A program made the translations under genes and the position numbers. From an uncultured Gemmatimonadota bacterium (GTDB lineage Bacteria; Gemmatimonadota; Gemmatimonadetes; Gemmatimonadales; Gemmatimonadaceae), in NCBI GenBank assembly GCA_946887155.1, contig CAMPKM010000171.1, forward strand, positions 1-6,630: a stretch of 6,630 nt of DNA. The letters are read 5' to 3'. Shown piece by piece: positions 6,211 through 6,630 of the stretch; position 1 is the stretch's first letter; each line of letters starts with the position of its first letter. Below the pieces are notes generated by a model, which saw only the letters and a list, made by a program, of their open reading frames with translations, was not told where the DNA came from and searched no databases.

Positions 6211-6218
6211 AGCTTAAT
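6211..6218 (-). promoter_or_regulatory. Candidate -10 element (ATTAAGCT) of the tRNA-Val gene
   Basis: On the minus strand, TAAGCT (6216-6211) ends 18 bases before the tRNA 5' end, which would give a short 5' leader for RNase P to remove. It matches the octamers before gmd and rarA. No -35 hexamer is recognised in the 16-18 base window upstream, where the sequence is GCGC-rich repeat. Confidence 0.35.
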
Positions 6219-6220
6219 CA

Positions 6221-6241
6221 GCGCAGAGCGCAAAGCGCAGG
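6221..6241 (+). repeat. Imperfect heptanucleotide repeat (GCGCARA), 3 copies
   Basis: GCGCAGA (6221-6227), GCGCAAA (6228-6234) and GCGCAGG (6235-6241) form three adjacent units differing at the last two positions. They fill the space between the DUF486 stop codon and the tRNA promoter region, where a -35 element would be expected. Confidence 0.55.
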
Positions 6242-6244
6242 GGG

Positions 6245-6610
6245 TCAGGACGGGTTGCGGAACACGAAATACACCGCTCCCACAAGGCACAAACCCGCCC
6301 AGAGAAAGTCCACCTTCAGCGGTTGCCGCATGTAGAGCACCGCAAACGGCGCGAACACCGCCAGCGTGATGACTTCCTGGAGCACCTTGAGCTGACTGAT
6401 CGACAGCGCTTCGTATCCGATTCGATTGGCCGGCACCTGGAGCATGTACTCGAACAGCGCGATACCCCAACTCACCGCGATGGCAGCGATGAGTGGCTTG
6501 GCGCGCATGTTCTTCAGGTGCGCGTACCAGGCGAATGTCATGAAAACGTTTGAGGCGGCGAGGAGAAGTGTCGCGCGCAGGGCGGGCGACAGCTGGGCAA
6601 GGGGGAACAT
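6245..6610 (-). CDS. DUF486 family small multidrug-resistance-like (DMT superfamily) membrane protein
   Basis: This is a 121-residue protein with four predicted transmembrane helices at about 11-29, 39-57, 76-93 and 100-117, the SMR-like architecture of the drug/metabolite transporter superfamily. Conserved DUF486 stretches are clear: TFAWYAHLK at 25-33, SWGIALFEY at 47-55, QVPANRIG at 58-65 and QLKVLQEVITL at 73-83. The family has no established substrate, so calling it an exporter would be a guess from fold alone. The length equals the family norm and the gene is complete. The start is ATG (complement of 6608-6610). The 20 bases upstream that remain in the window show no Shine-Dalgarno sequence, and the promoter lies outside. 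The gene reads towards the tRNA-Val gene, with 52 bases between its stop and the tRNA, and no terminator is seen between them, so read-through into the tRNA is possible. Confidence 0.9.
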   Translation of the reverse strand: MFPLAQLSPALRATLLLAASNVFMTFAWYAHLKNMRAKPLIAAIAVSWGIALFEYMLQVPANRIGYEALSISQLKVLQEVITLAVFAPFAVLYMRQPLKVDFLWAGLCLVGAVYFVFRNPS

Positions 6611-6630
6611 GTAAGGGGTTGGGGAAGTGG

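Overview
The window is GC-rich bacterial chromosomal DNA (well above 60% GC by eye). It carries six protein genes, four of them complete housekeeping-type genes plus a small membrane protein gene, one 5'-truncated gene, and one tRNA gene. The tRNA has no encoded CCA tail, one gene product carries a lipoprotein signal peptide, and several genes lack a Shine-Dalgarno sequence. This would fit a GC-rich Gram-negative soil or sediment lineage such as Gemmatimonadota or Acidobacteriota. That placement is an inference with low confidence, because no marker gene fixes the phylum. I see no phage, transposon, CRISPR, toxin-antitoxin or defence genes.

Layout. Bases 1-3576 form a tightly packed plus-strand operon: the 3' part of a CCA-adding tRNA nucleotidyltransferase gene, a ZIP-family metal transporter (GTGA overlap), the AAA+ ATPase RarA (2-base gap), and a LEA14/WHy-type lipoprotein (ATGA overlap). 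Bases 3577-3719 are a 143-base intergenic region rich in short repeats. It is followed by the ribosome-associated GTPase gene hflX (TTG start) and, after 35 bases, gmd (GDP-mannose 4,6-dehydratase). A strong hairpin with a minus-strand T-tract separates gmd from a convergent tRNA-Val(CAC) gene. Upstream of the tRNA on the same (minus) strand lies a complete DUF486-type small membrane protein gene that reads towards it.

How the genes relate. cca supplies the 3' CCA that the tRNA-Val gene here does not encode. RarA and HflX both belong to stress maintenance, at stalled replication forks and stalled ribosomes respectively. Gmd starts the GDP-deoxyhexose branch (fucose, rhamnose, perosamine and similar) used for surface glycans, but none of its usual partner genes is adjacent. 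The ZIP transporter and the lipoprotein are plausible passengers of the operon; no shared pathway can be read from the sequence.

The most unusual signal is not a gene. The intergenic DNA contains four unrelated tandem tracts that all have a 7-base period: GATTGAC (8 perfect copies plus one variant), AATAACC, GCCATCC and GCGCARA. The longest begins inside the lipoprotein gene and supplies its stop codon. A second recurring signal is the octamer RTTAAGYT, present three times, each time just upstream of a gene start; it may be a -10 promoter element, with gmd possibly leaderless.
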